NCBI RefSeq assembly: GCF_036669915.1
Contig: NC_089314.1
Coordinates: 621,470-685,469, forward strand
Direction of reading: 5' to 3'
DNA: 64,000 bases
DNA from: Pocillopora verrucosa
Lineage: Eukaryota > Cnidaria > Anthozoa > Scleractinia > Pocilloporidae
The notes under the pieces are model-generated. The model made no database searches, had not been told where the DNA came from, and saw only the letters and a program-made list of their open reading frames with translations. Shown in pieces: positions 11,719 to 25,821 of this stretch. Within the stretch, counting starts at the first letter, position 1. The number at the start of each line of letters is the position of its first letter. The position numbers and the translations under genes were made by a program.

Positions 11719-12133
11719 GCCCCAATGCAGCTCGGTCGCGAAACACTTGCCAGACAAACAAAGAGTAAATACCTTTTAAAGATAGATATTAAACTGCTAT
11801 TTTTTAACGCATTTGTCGGGACAGGAGGACTTCTAGAGATAACTTAAATAATTTTAGCTTATTTTTCTTCGGGAAATATTCATTTCGAGTGTAACTTGCA
11901 AAGTGATAGTTGAACTGGTAAGTAAAAAATTTTTTTTTATTCGAAAGCAGTTCACCAGTAGGTTCCTGGAATCGAAAATTATTTGGAAATCACTTCGCCT
12001 ATTGTTTCATATTTTTCCTTATTAATTTTTTCACCCGTACAACATGCTTGTTTTAGCAACTAGAGGCGAAAATCCTGACTAATATTTGCTGCAGACTTGG
12101 CAGGTGCTCCTCTGTACACGGTATAATACACGG

Positions 12134-12362
12134 TATACAATTTGTTGCAGGTAATTTAATGTTAACAACTGAGTTGAAAACGTAAATTGTCCACTGTAAA
12201 GAGTTAAAAGGCTGACGTTTCGAGCGTTAGCCCTTCGTCAGAGCTTAACGGAGGACAATTTCCGTTTTCAACTCAGTTGTCAACACTAAATTACCTGCTA
12301 CACTCTCCCACCGACGCAGCACCAGTTTCTTCTGAGTCTTACCCCCTCTATACAATTTGTTG
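12134..12362. mobile_element. MITE/retroposon-like element with 14-bp target duplication
   Basis: An insert of about 200 bases (12148-12348) is flanked by identical 14-base direct repeats, TATACAATTTGTTG, at 12134-12147 and 12349-12362. Inside, AGGTAATTTAATGTTAACAA at the left is mirrored by an inverted copy ending ACTAAATTACCT near 12297, giving arms of about 44 bases. The centre carries the phrase gacgtttcgagcgttagccc. A non-palindromic tail follows (caccgacgcagcaccagttt). Related copies occur at about 49495-49690 and, more diverged, 27185-27240. It is non-coding. Confidence 0.75.
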
Positions 12363-14683
12363 GCCCGACTGAGGGTATTTTAAGGTTCCTGATTCCTTTT
12401 TAAGGCCTTTCTGTAATCCTTTTCTAATCTTGGCGTATTTATCATTTCCTGTGCCCCAATCGTTGCTTTAGGCAAGAATAATTTGCATTTATCACATTCT
12501 AATAGGCACGTATGCATTTAAACAGGACACTTTCTGTGCAAATGACCTTCTGGGTGATAAGACTGAGGGAGAGAAATTAAGCAAAATTTTCATTTAGATT
12601 AGTAGGGACAATATGCACTATAACTCTGTGATGGGATGGGGAGGGGTGGGCTGGGTAGTGTCATTTGGAAATTGTCTGACCTTTCCAGCTTGTTTATTAT
12701 CCTCATATATTATCCTCTTTATATTTGGGAGTATTTTTGGACAACCTCTACATTTCTTAATGAATGTGATCTCAGTTGAAATCTCGGTTTCTTGGTTGAT
12801 TTATTTCATGAAATAAAAACCTGTTCCTGCTCTGAACCCTCTTAGGACACAGCAATGTCTGTATTAGGTGAATGAACTTATCAATCATAAAACTTGTTTA
12901 CTCCATTATAGTTTAATTATTTCTCTTGGTCCTTTGGGAGTCCCATTTTTTAAACATGGCCAATTTTTTTCTGCAAATTCCCACCCCCACCGAAAAAAGA
13001 ATTCCCACTAACTCCACCCTATCAAAATCAAAGTCTCTAATGACGTGTACATGTTTGCAAAGAACCAAGCTGTTGTTTGCTTGATGCATATGAGGAAGCC
13101 TAAACATTTCAGGCACCCTCTTGACTGATTAGAAGTGTCTGAACCTTAGGTAAAATGTTATGAAGATTTGAGGACCAATCTTCCTAGAAAAACAATTTAA
13201 GGTGGATTTAGGGAATGTTCTCTTTTGAGTTACACCCAATGAGCAAAAGAGCAAGTTCCCAATTGAGGAGAAGTGGTAGATATACTTAGGAGCATAAAAA
13301 CACCTTTTAAGCTTCTTACTGTTTAACAGTAATATTTTTTGGCTTGCTGAATTTTGAACCATTATTCAGTTTTCCTCAGTGTTGTTTCTTCTTTAGGACT
13401 GTAACACAGAAGGGAAAACCCTGTTCAAAGCTCTACTTTGGTTAGTAGTTAAATGGCTCTTTTCATTATGAATTAAAAACTGTAACAAGCAAACTTAGTT
13501 GTTGAATCAGCCAGCCATGTCTTTTCCCATTGTTATGGTCATGGCCAAAATACACATAGATTGGAAAAAACACACACAAAAATACAAGTTGTGATGTTTG
13601 AATACAAAACCTTTCATCATATGACAATAACATTTACATGCAACATCGCACTTTCATTTAAAAATAATAATCCTGAGTACATCTCTATTTACATTAATAT
13701 GCAGTAACACCACCACCAAGGTCCTCTTTTCAAACAAATTCTCCATAGAAAAGCAAAACTTTTGGTGAAGTGACAGGTGATTCTCTCTATGTTTAATTTT
13801 AGCTTTGAGCTTTCAACAAGTTTACAAACACCTTCAACCCTCTCTTCTTCACAGAAGTCATCAATATGGCTTCTCACTGCAATGTTAGTACATCACCCAT
13901 CCTAGTCATCTTTACTGACTAGCTAGGGAGTATTTAGGAGCTGGAAAGGAGAAAAATTTTCCAAATGATGGGTCCTGAGAGGTCAAAAGCCATAATCAAG
14001 TGTGATCTTTGGTTGTCTGCCTCACTATATTTACACCTCTATTAATTAATCTTGAGTGGTGAGCACTGAACATGTTTTACAAATTTGAGGAAGTGTTCAA
14101 AGACATCTGTTACATTATGTTTAATTTCAGCAGTTTCCACACTTTTAGCTGAACTCAAAAATTATTTGCTGTCTATATGCATACATAGTGAAGCACACAA
14201 ATAATCGCATTGATAATGGCTGTGCAGTACATCATGCTTTTAATTAATAAACTTATGTATATTTTCTACATGGGTAAAATTACCAGTAGTTTAAAGTATG
14301 TGAATTGATCAAGTTCCAACCTGTTATTTGTATACTGGTATTTTTGCTTGAATTTTCTAGCATTCTGTATATATGAATTCAATTTTGGAACTGAAACCAA
14401 ACTCTAGTCTACAATAATATCTAACTGCAGCTAATTACATTTTACTTGGTCCAATACCCTTTGGTATGAGAGGTATTATAGTCTTGCACAGTTTTTGAGC
14501 ATGTCCTAACGCTATTGACAGTTTGTGTCATTTTAGAGTCTCTGAGAATTTTCTCCAAATTGATTTGATTCTTTTCTTATGACTGGAGATAGCCTGGAGA
14601 TTGGCTGGACAGGTTTAGTAATCTCCTGATTTTCTTTCCAATGATGGAGTGTGGATTCAACCACTTCACAAGTATTTGGCTCT
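12363..14683. other. Intergenic DNA and BMP-receptor 3' flank
   Basis: No coding region is supported. Part of it is probably the receptor's 3' UTR, since the stop codon lies at 14684-14686 and transcription runs leftward. A GGGGTGGG-rich patch occurs near 12633-12660. Confidence 0.4.
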
Positions 14684-17600
14684 TTATGCTGTTGTAACAC
14701 TTGTGCGAGGGCTATCATCATCATGTTTATAAGGTTTTTCTATAAAATCCATTGACTTCTTGAGTTTGTTCAATGTTTTCTGCACTCTTAAGGCTGTCAA
14801 ACGGGCAGTAGGGTGGCTCGCCCAACACTCAGTCATCAGCTTTGCCAATGTTTGGAGTGACTGTTAGAAAAAAAGAAATATCAATTAATCATCAAACTAA
14901 TGTCAGATGTTTACATAGCATGATGAGTACTACTTGTACAGACAAGCTTAATAAGAAAAAATCACAGAGCTCATTTGGCATCAACAGTAAACATCTTCTT
15001 TGATTATTCACCATAGGTGCAAAGTGGCCTGCTCTAGGTATTATTTAAAGCAAGAACTTTCCTTATAACCTTGGAAGAATCTAGTAATTGAAATGGTTGA
15101 GTTGTTCCAATGACACTGGACCTTGCACAAGTTAAGGCTAACTCCCTTTCCTTGTTCCTGGAAGACTAGTCAGGCTAATCAAATGACTACCCCTACTAAC
15201 ACTGCATAAATGCCTGACAATGTCCCTTCCTGACAAGTTGCAGTATCACTACCACCCAAGCTTCAAATGTCCCACTAACCTCATCTCTGATACCATCTGT
15301 TGGGAAACTAAAGGACGTCTCTTTTCTGTCACCACAACTTTCTTCACTTCATCAAAAGATGGATCACCCGGTAACATGTCAAAGTATGGAACTTGGTAGT
15401 CTTCACACATTCCAGTTTCTGATAGGAATCAAAATTTAAAAAAAGGACATAATTTGCACCCTATAGTCCTGTTCACTACCACCCAACTACCTATTGTTAT
15501 CTACCTGGTAAGAACAGTGATAGTTGAGCTATTCAAAACATGATAGACTTCCAGTGACTTTTTTCCTTTGCAAATGATTTCCAACTTAGTGATTTTATTT
15601 CTAAGGAGGAAAGGCTGGAATGAAAAGGTAGTGAATAAACAAATTTTAGGGGGAGGAAGTTATCAGGGGACGTCATACAAAATCAAACATCTCTAGATTT
15701 AAAATTTCAAGAGGTTAACAATCTAACTAAACACTGCTTGATTCTGCAGCCATATATAAAATTATCATACACTGTTTCATACATTGATTCATCCACCATA
15801 ATTTAAGATAACAGTTATTACATTCTGTTGATTCACTGCTTTAATTGGTATCAAGCGCAGCATATTTGAATGGGCTAACAAATACACTTACCATCAGATA
15901 TACATCTTCTTGCAATCTCCCACAAAACAAGAGCAAAAGAGTAAATATCTGCCATCTTAAATGCTGCAAAATTTCTAGAATCCAGGTTATTTTCTAACAC
16001 CTCTGGAGCCATATATCTCCTTGTTCCAACTCTTGTATTCTGGCTTGATGTCAATTTCTTCAGTGTCAGTTGAGTATTTAACTGCAAGGCCAAAGTCTGC
16101 AATGCAGCAGTTAGGTTTTCCTTCACTAGTATGTTTTTACTCTTGATATCCTCGATGAGCAATTGGAGGTTTGCCCTTAGTTCCCTGAATTTCAGTGTGA
16201 AGATGAGTTAATCCTGCTGTAGGCTGACAATGCAAGCTTGAGCATGGTCTTCTTGTTGAGGCAGTGCCCCCTTAAGAAGTCATAGAGTGAACCATAAGGG
16301 TGTAATCTGAGATCAGGTACATCTGAGTCACCTGGTTGCTTCCAATGATGTCTGATGCTATGAATCCAAGAATGCTTTCATGGCGAAGTAGAACAGTTTG
16401 GTAGATTTCTGTTTCCCTCTGCCACGAGGATTCACAATGTGAAAGGAATATTTTGACAGCCACATCTTCACCTCTCCACCTGGCCTGCCACACTTCTCCA
16501 TACCTTCCTTTGCCAACACTTCTGATTAGTGTCACTTGCTTAGCTATTGTTCGTTGTACCTGCCATAATTAATCATACAGAAGGACCTCAGTACACTATA
16601 GGGGTTTGCCTGAGGAATGCCTCCACTTTGCTGATGACAGACTTTGCAGTTTCCAGGGCACTTATCACATAAATGTATAAACCCTGAGTATGACTACATG
16701 ACTGGTGACTTTTCTGACACTCAGATGAAAGAGCTTCTGATTGTGAAATTAGAACAGGTTTGAACCCAGATTACCCGTTTTCCACACATGGGACAAAAAT
16801 GGTGCCGGGTTTATTGACATGGGTGTTCTCGTAGAAGTCGGAACTTATAATTTTGCATAAGACAGCTGTAGTGGGTTGTGTTACTAAAACATGTCTTGCT
16901 TACCAAAAGTGGTAATCCCGAGCCACTGCCAGAGCTCTGATCCAGCATATCTTTCAGGTTGCGCCTGGCATTATGTATGGATTCCCATACTTCTCCACAT
17001 CTAGAGGTGATGGACACTCTGCTATGCACCACTCTGAACCTACAAAACACAAACAAGTCAGAGAGGGGAAAGGATGACAATTTAAATCTTACCTGGCTGG
17101 ACACAGGGAAATTCGAACCAGAAGTGCTAGGTTTTTTGCAGCCAGATACAAGGGTTTAGATCCAGGGTGGGTTAAGAGGTAAAGAGTTACCTTACTTTGG
17201 TAGAAAAGGTCTGTAAGGTCTAGGATACGTGAAGAAAGTCAGTCACTTGTGCCTTTCACAAAACAAACATTGAGATCAAATCGCACCCTTAGGTGGGGTC
17301 ATTGAAACATAATTTGGCCTGGGGGTTGGAAGTTGAACAAACACTCTTCAAAAATTCAAATTCTCAGGGAGTCAGGAGTTACTTGGGGGGGGGGGGGGGG
17401 GGGAGATGTTTAAGCATCCAATCAATATCTACACATTACTTAAACAAAACATGGAATATGAATTCTTTGAGAGAGAGAACGGCATTACTTCACTTACACT
17501 ATGTACTAACCGATAGCAAAGAACGCTGAGGAAGATTATGAACACCACAACGCAAACTCCAGCACTGATGAAGAGGATGGAGTACTGCTCCGTTACACCA

Positions 17601-20600
17601 TCTTCAAACTCCTCCTCTACAGTCTCACCTGTGGTGAACAAAGAAACGTCACTGTAGATCGGTATAAACTGCAGAAAACAGGGATAAAATCTAGCAACTT
17701 TCTTTTTTCTGATTTTTTCCCTCATCTTTACAGAATGGTACTCTTTCTTTCTTCTTTGGGGCTGTTTTTACTTCCCTTTTTTAACTGAGGACTTTCTACC
17801 ATTTTTTAGTTATTTTTTTTAATTAAAAAAAAAAAAAACATTTATTTTAGCACACAGAGAGTGATATGTTGTTTGCACCAATCAGATCATTTAGGGTATG
17901 TATCTCGCACCAATCAGATCACCACATTAGGGTATGTATCTCGCAGCAATAAGAGTGTTGTTGTTTTTTTTAATTGGAGCAGTTCTTTAACGGCAAGCTG
18001 TGTTGCAAGATTCATGATTTGTTGAGTGTGCTGATTATATTTTTCTGGATTGGTTTGGTCTAGGTCCTAATTTTGTCAACAAAATAAACCACTCAAAAAG
18101 ATGACAATATGGACCATGTAAAAAGCTGACAATTGTTTCTCAAATGTTGCACATGTTATATATTCAATAGTGACATCTCATTTACATCTACATTTTCATC
18201 TACTTTTATTACATTGGTAAAATCTGTACAGAAATCACACCAACCTACTTGCACACAAAGTGAGAAGAATATATCAAGGCTTGAAATTATATTATGATCG
18301 ATTTTCATCAAGAAATGGGCCAGGAATATTCCAAACTAGTGTAAATAATCATGAAAGCAGATTGTGGAAAAGCAATTGTGTGACGCTCAGGAAATTGGAA
18401 GATTACATGTTATGTTATCACATACCAGACAAAAATATCCTTAGATTCTCAGTCAACATTTTGTACCCACTCTGCAGTCTGCAGTGGGTTAATTCGACAT
18501 TTTTGTTCTTTTCCGTGTTAATAATCTTCTTTCCTTTTATAACAATGTAGACATCATTTACAAAGTTTCAAGAAAACCACCCACCCCCAAAAAAATAACT
18601 CTTGCAAACATAGCATGCCTATGTTTGATTTTCAATGAGCAAAGATCATTCCATAGGCAAAGAGCTTCAACATGTGTATTTTGTCAAGTGCGTAATGGAA
18701 ATAACATGAAAAATGAGCTCCAATATGAGCAGTTGCCACGAAAATTTCCCTAGGGAATTTTCCCAGGAGATTATGACACCTTCCTGGTTTATTAAATTTT
18801 ATTTGAAAATATGTTTTTCTTAATAACTCGGGTGCTTTGAAAGATTTCAGAAAATTTTTTGTAATGAAAATGTTAGGTTAAATGTTTGGATTAAGTTTAG
18901 TCAAATAAAAGAAAAATCAATTTTTTCAGCCTCTAAAGGTGGGAAGTAACCTTAAGATGACAATGAACTATGATTTATTATACATACATGTGAGAAGAGG
19001 AACCTTGAAGAAAAAAAAGTTATCTGGTTATGAGGTTCTATGAAAATAATAATGTAGTAGAAAGAATTATGAATTTTTAAAGCAGGAACTGCTCTCAAAA
19101 TTTGCTCAAGGCACAGTTAACTTATGGTTACATACATCTATAGCAGCAGTATAACAAAGTGGAAGTGATATTCTACCAGAGGTGAAACTGGACACGTCCT
19201 CCTCATTCAGATGGGGTGTATTGAGCTCTATCAGTTGGTCTTATTTTATGGGTAATTGTATAGTGAAGAGTGAAAGTCAGATGTTACAACAAGAGTCTCT
19301 CCACCAGGATGAAAGCATTGTTGAAGTTAACACTTACCCCATTGGAAACCCCATAAACAAAAATTGTGCTAGCATGATTTCATATCATCACTAGAAAATC
19401 CATTAGTAGTTGAAAGTCAAACAATATCCCTTATCTGTAAAATATTGCACCCGCCATTGACATCATAAGACACTTTTCATAAGAGATTGTACAAGAGTTC
19501 GCATGCTAGTAAATTACTGGTACTTAACTACCTAAGTGGCTAAGAGAGAATATGATGAATGTGTTCCACTCAAATTCCATGAGTGAACTTACTTGTATTA
19601 GTTAAAACTGATATTTAAACTTGAGAGGCAAAAGTAACAAACATTTTTTTTTTCAATTTTTTTCATAAATAATTATTAGAATGCTTTTGCTATTTTCACT
19701 TGAAAGTAGCAACAGTAAGAAACCCACACATTTGAAAGAGAGCACTAGAACCAAAGATCTATTTTTTACTCTCTTTGAGATGTCAATTTCTTAACTCAGA
19801 TACCTACTTAACATATTCTAAGGCAGTATCATTCTTGATTGTAAAATGCCATTTACCTCAATCATTTTTTACTTTAGGGGAGACACTCAGATCTCATGCT
19901 CACTTTCTCTAAATAGACTTATAAATGGGTCCCGCAAAACATGTAATTAGAAGCTAGTATTCTTTCCAAAAGGAAAAAGTGATAAGCATAGTCACCCAAT
20001 GCTACCAAGGGCAAAATCATAGTTCATGTGTTGAATTAAAGAGGCTACAACAGAGCAGGAGCATGTTGAAAACTTTGCACTCTATAACAGTCTTCCCATT
20101 CATAACCATCATCATTCCTTTCTGACTTCCAATTTCATTTTGTGTCTATCTGAAAAAACTAATAAGGGTCAACTTCATAAGCTCATAATAAAGCTTTGGA
20201 AGAACCTTACCTGTGGTAGGACTAGGAGTTGTTGGCAAAGTGGGCTTTAAGAATGTGTTACACATGTCGCCATCTTGACAGCACTCCATAGACAGTTGCT
20301 TCTTGTGAACATGATCCGGTGTGTTGCATTGCATGCTGGTCTTTTCATCAGGTGGTAGGCAGCCATAAGTGATGAGCTCATAACTGTCATCAACACCAGG
20401 TTCCACCTTCTTGTAGCACTTTCCCTCAGTTGTGCAAGTTTCATTGTCATGGTCACCAGGGCAGCTATGTGTACTACATCTGCACCTTAGACTTAGGGCT
20501 TCAAACATTAAAAAAATAATAACAATTAAAATACAATAGTAAGAGACACACCGACAAACAAGCTAGCCTTTAAAACAATAACAATTTCTATGTGACTTTT

Positions 20601-23600
20601 TAATAATTATAATCAGATCTCTCTTGCCAATTTCCCAAGTTGTGCTTTTCTGAAAAATTCCACTGCACTAGTTACTTATTTTGTTCTTATTCCTTAACCT
20701 GACAGGTGTTTAGGCAGACAACTAGAAGAGTTGCTTTTTCCAATCCTTTAAAGTAATTAACTCCAGGATAATTCCTAATCCTATTTTACAGTATGGAGAC
20801 AGAGGAAAATTAAGTACAAAATGCTTGTCTCCAAGATGTGAATTCATAGAGTGGGGTTACTTCATGAGACAAGTCTCTTCACGAAGGATTTTATGTTTAC
20901 TAGTTTATCTTGAGGGAAAGTTGGAGCTAAACTTTTATAACAGAGCAGCACAAACAGGAAAGAAAAAAAGAAAGTCATTAAAAATTGATACAGTGCTTCT
21001 GAAAAGAAAATAATCAACAAAATTTAATACTTAATAGGCACTTGCTATTTACTAGTGTCCTATAAGAGTCTTTATGTAATCTTATTTTTTCAACTCCAGG
21101 AGAGCCAGCCAACAACAAATCTAAGGAAACCACTGAGGATGAAAAAAAATTACTGATAATTATGTTTATTTAATTTGTTTCAAAGATGATGAAATATCCA
21201 AACCATCTTGCTATCTAAACTGAGGAAAGATTACATCTTATTTATCAAAAGGCATTTTGTTTACTATTCATAATCATTTTAATTCTATTTTAAGGTATTG
21301 GCTCTCTCATATTATTTTAAAGAAATATCAAACTTTTTAAACATACAGGTATAAAATTTGTATGCAGTAAGAATTTACATGGATAAACTGAGAACATTGT
21401 GTCAATGAAAGATCAACTGGAGTAGAAGGATCACCAGTTACTGCACGACTTTGAAGAAAGTGATATTGCAAACTAAAGCAGCATGCTTCTAAACTGTAAA
21501 ATTCTTTCTTTACCCTAAATTCCTAAGGCATCAAAACATCTTAAGTGGACTATCATGAAAGATGAAAAGAATAAAGAAAAAATAAGAGCCCCCCACTTTT
21601 ACTCAACAAGTACATTGTTCTCCTCACTCAAATTTTACCAATATGGATCACTTGAGTTATAAGCTAAGATCCAAGAATCCAATTGTCATCATACAATTTT
21701 AATTAGCACAGTCAGATATTGCAAACTGCCTAAATTAAGTTTGTCTTCACACGCCATTCAAATTGTGTCTTCTTTGACCTGGTAGTTGGTTATTTTGGAA
21801 GCAATGTGGCACTAAGCTATAAACCTTGTTTTTGTCTCAGAGAGGACATTAAATTACAGGAGACCAGAATAAATCTCTTCAACAGACATCATATTTGAAA
21901 TCAAAATTTTGACCACTGGTTTGATTGCATTAAATTTTAAAACACAAAGCCACTTTCCACTCATACCAATCACAACCACTATTATTTCAGTCACTGAGAA
22001 AGATAAATACTGAATATCCATTGTGTGAGACAACCTTCAACAAAATATCAATAACTTAAAAGCAGTTGACATCAAGATTAATCTTTTGTACATTTGCTGC
22101 ATATAGTATGTATGTTTAGTGCAGATTGTCTGCTTAGAATAAATTGTTTTTCAGTCAGCATATTTCCTCATATGACCAGAGGCATGAGTTTTCATACTAG
22201 CAGCAACTTTGTAAGACTGTTTGAAAACAACCTTTGCAGGAGGTTTATGATATTGTTATTGCTTGAATTCCATGAAGTGCTGTCAAAGTATATACTCCTG
22301 ACACCATGATCAATGAACAGATATACGAATCTAAACCCCAAAGAAGGAAAAAAGGCTTGCTTATGATATCATAATTTGCACATTTCAATGTCACCTTCAA
22401 CAGCAGCCAAGATCAAGTGGCACTACTCTAAAAGCTTTTACTCCAAACATTGATTAAAAGAAGCCCAACAAAAAATTGATCAATATTATTCACCTTGCAA
22501 TTTGAATTCAAGACAAATAGGTGGACTTGTGCATTGCTCAATGATTAAACTTCAGCTCAAAGCTTTATTCTGATTGCACATTAACCCAACCAACCAAAAA
22601 GTGAAGTTATTTCCATTTTGTGATGGCAAGAAGTACAATAAATCTTGATAAAACTCCATTATTTAGTCTCCCATATCTGAGTTAACATCTTTAATATTGA
22701 AAGATTCGTTAAGATCAAAGTACATTGGAAGAAAATGTAAACTAATTAACATTGATAATATTCTTGAACTGCCATTGAAAAAAGGCGTTGAAGTAATTAC
22801 TCAACATTTTTCAAGAAATGCAACATCTGCCAGTCATCTGACCATTTTCTCTGGACTAGATTGAAAGTGGTTTACTTTTTGTGGAAATAAACAAAAGATG
22901 TGTGAGGAGCACATGCTTGTTACTACTGAATAATTAGAGACGAAGGCAATATAATTGATTGAAACAATTGGTATGCTGTCTCAATAAAGTATGGCCAAAA
23001 CAATAATTTCCTGAGTGTAAAAAGATAAATCAATTAATAACAGTGAGTTATTACTTTGCACATATAGAGGCATCCAAAGTGGAATCTGCAGTACATGATT
23101 ATTAACTGGTTGACCAGTCAGTAATGTCAAATTAGTTAACCAAACTTGTGCAGAGTCTGCAGCTGGTTAGTTATGGAATAAGACACTCAAAAATCAATCA
23201 ACCCACAAATGAATCTAATTGAGTGGAAATTGAAAAATGTATAATACCCTGGCTGTGAATAGACTTCTAACATAAATCTGAAGTAGTTACACCAATTCTT
23301 ATGAGTTAAATTGTTGAAAAGCTGTGAATCAATTTGCCAATTGTACTAAGCATAGAACATGTGTGCCCTGTGTACAAAGTACAATGGAAACAATAAATTT
23401 GCATAATTGAAAACTTCACTTGGATCTAACAAAAAGTAATTGGGATTGTTAACAAAATAATCTGATAAATTTTTTCTACTTTTGCCCAGTAAGGAACAAA
23501 GAGTTCTTTTGAAGGGTGAAAAGAAAACAGCTCCCACACCTTTTTGAGATAGAATAGAGCAGGTAAATCCCGTTACAAATCCATGTTTGCTTAGCAAACT

Positions 23601-25351
23601 AACGATTAATCCGTAATGCGCTTTAGATTGATGCAAAGGCAAATAGAAAGAAATGGTATGGAAGACTTTCCACATGAAGGCTTTCCCTTAGCGCACAATT
23701 CATGCTACGTTTTTTTTCCTTTTAGCAGAGATCAGTGACAAGTAGATGAATGCAAAGATAACGTTTTACTTAATTCAATTCAACGATCACTTACTTTGGA
23801 TTCAATGAATAGAGAGATCAACAGCTCTGACTTAAATTCAACTTTTTGACGCGATCTTCGATAAATTCACTTGGTGGAGCCTTCAGTGGAAGCTCAGGGA
23901 AGGAAAGGGTCATATCAGTTGAGAAACAACAGCGTGAAGTGATAATACTCTCCAATATCATCTACCAGTACTCACTTTCAGATAGAGTACAAGCTCTTGA
24001 GGATTGCTCGCAGAAATCTACACACGCTCATATCAAATATTTTTTTCAACTTTTTAGACTCCAACTTCATGAAGTCAACGTTCAACAATAAGAAAACAAA
24101 AAACCCAACAAAGCCTAAAGATCTATTCTTAAATTCTAAACAGCAACTTCCTTTTGTTTCGGAAAGAACTACTTAAAACACGAACACAGCTAAGTGGTTT
24201 TCATATATGAGTTTCCTGAGATGCATGCGTGAAATTAAACGCAGATGTGACGCTAATTCAGGAACAAGTTTTACATTTGGAAGAAATAACGAGCTTTTCA
24301 TTAAAAAAAATTTGAAAATAAAACATAAAGAGCTCTTGTCTAGTAGGTTTAACGAAGATTTAGCCGTTGATGAGAGAACAAAAAGGATTCACTTGCAACA
24401 CAACAACAATGTGAAGGAATCAAAAAAAGCACGTTCGCAATGCCCACTGGCGACAAACTGGGCGCTCCTGATGTCTATCAGTGTAAATACACAGTCATTG
24501 CAAATACTTTCTTAGTCACAAAGTCTAAGAATATTATTCAAAGAAGCACTATACTGGAATGATGAAATTCTACATTTCTTCACTCTGAATAAAATTGTAA
24601 ATGTGTAAATGTGAGAACAAACACGATTATTATGATACCAAACTTCAGAAAAGAAAACTTCGCTTCACACTTAAGAAACATAATTTCCCATACTAAGAGA
24701 AGTAATTAGGAGGCAGTCTAGTCTGTAGGCATGAGATGTGCGAAGCAAATCTTGCGAGAAATTTTCAAATCGAAGTCTAACATCCAGAGTACGCCACAGG
24801 GATATACCAGCATGCTGACAAGATCAGAGCGCGCGAAATAAACTTCTTTCTGTCAAGTAACAAAGCTTCATCTCCTAACTCCTAACAACTCCATCATTCG
24901 CAGATTACGTTTTGCTAATTATATCGAGATCGTTTGCTGGTGTTTTCACAGCACTATACAAGTAAAATTTTAAGTGATACTCTTGCGTGTGGTAACTCTA
25001 GCTCCGTATTTTCGTAGTGACGATCAGTCGACACAATGATTAAATGGCTTAAATAACCATTCTTTATATTATTTTCCGAGGGATCAAACCACCTAAGCTA
25101 TCAACTAAGTTATTTTATAAAGGGAAGATGAATTCGTTGCGTTTGCGGTAAAGTTTTCTCAGAAGCGATTCCCGCCGCCATGCCGCCACCAAAACCTACG
25201 GGTTTCTATTTGTTCATACTTCCACGATTCACACCTTTGATGAAAGCACAAATCAAAAATTAATCACTTAAGACTCCTTACCTTGAGCTAGAAGGTAAAG
25301 GAAGACGAAGAAGACCATGAAAAAGAAACATAATCCACCTTTCGTCGCCAT
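14684..25351 (-). CDS. BMPR1: BMP type I receptor (BMPR1A/B-like serine/threonine kinase)
   Basis: Single-pass kinase receptor for BMP ligands; on activation by a type II receptor it phosphorylates Smad1/5-type effectors. Exons: 25351..25282, 20498..20211, 17628..17511, 17039..16904, 16559..15892, 15418..15280, 14860..14684. Exon 1 gives a signal peptide ([20 protein letters not shown]). Exon 2 is the cysteine-rich activin-receptor domain ([13 protein letters not shown] ... [11 protein letters not shown]). Exon 3 holds the TM segment ([20 protein letters not shown]). Exon 4 ends in the GS box [10 protein letters not shown]. Kinase: [45 protein letters not shown]; the last exon ends [17 protein letters not shown]. 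Exons 5 and 6 contain seven apparent one-base indels (near 16304, 16220, 16151, 16108, 16043, 15312, 15288) that break the frame. Allowing for them the length is 530 residues, normal for the family. Whether they are assembly errors or real decay is open. Symbol is a family-level assignment. Confidence 0.88.
15280..16559 (-). pseudogene. Frame-disrupted kinase exons of the BMP receptor
   Basis: Within exons 16559..15892 and 15418..15280 the conserved kinase sequence hops between frames. Relative to the family there is a missing base in DYHPYG, an extra base before the [10 protein letters not shown] segment, an extra G in HRDIKSKN, a missing base before [10 protein letters not shown], an extra base before NTRVGT, an extra C in RPLVSNRW, and an extra A before the exon-end DE. 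Between breaks the residues are well conserved and the neighbouring exons are intact. This pattern favours local sequence error over long-standing loss of function, but that is inference. Confidence 0.6.
17875..17943. repeat. Two-copy ~34-bp tandem repeat in a BMP-receptor intron
   Basis: The unit gcaccaatcagatca...ttagggtatgtatctc occurs twice in a row, the second copy with a small insertion (ccaca). It contains the CCAAT core but has no clear promoter context. Confidence 0.75.
20499..25281. other. Large first intron of the BMP receptor
   Basis: A 4.8-kb intron separates the signal-peptide exon from the ectodomain exon. No further coding exon is supported. Long first introns of developmental receptors often hold enhancers, but no specific site was identified here. 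Confidence 0.6.
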
Positions 25352-25821
25352 ATTGATCAACTGCGATTGGAACAAATAGCCATCGGGAGTTCGCTCGAAA
25401 ATGGCTACAACACAGAAGCGGTGACGTATTCTACCCCCTACTGAGACAAGTCTTAGGATCGAAAAACACGCCTAACTTAAAGATCTCGAACTATTTGCCT
25501 CGGCACCCAAAATTTAACTCGTCAAGGCTCGTAATACAATGATATTTGAGTGAGGGAAGTCAGTGCAGCGCAGCCGATATCCACACGGAATTTGACAAGT
25601 ATGCGACGGCTTGTGTTGTTCGAACTTGCAGAAGGAAATATGCCATATAGAGAACAATAAACACTAATCATTCTTTTCATAGCGACCAATCACAGAACGG
25701 ATTAGCGAATTCTTCTAGAATTACAATATGGTGCTAAAAGAAAGCAGTCTTTTCACCGAATACAAATTCAAAATCATACAGAGTCTTTTATCTGGTAGCC
25801 AAGGAAGAAAATGCGACTTAC

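Noticed and set aside
25173..25263. Strong Kozak-like GCCGCCATGCCGCCACC start on plus with a 27-codon frame
   Set aside because: It lies in the BMP-receptor first intron, ends after 27 codons and has no donor site; the CG-rich context alone explains the Kozak match.
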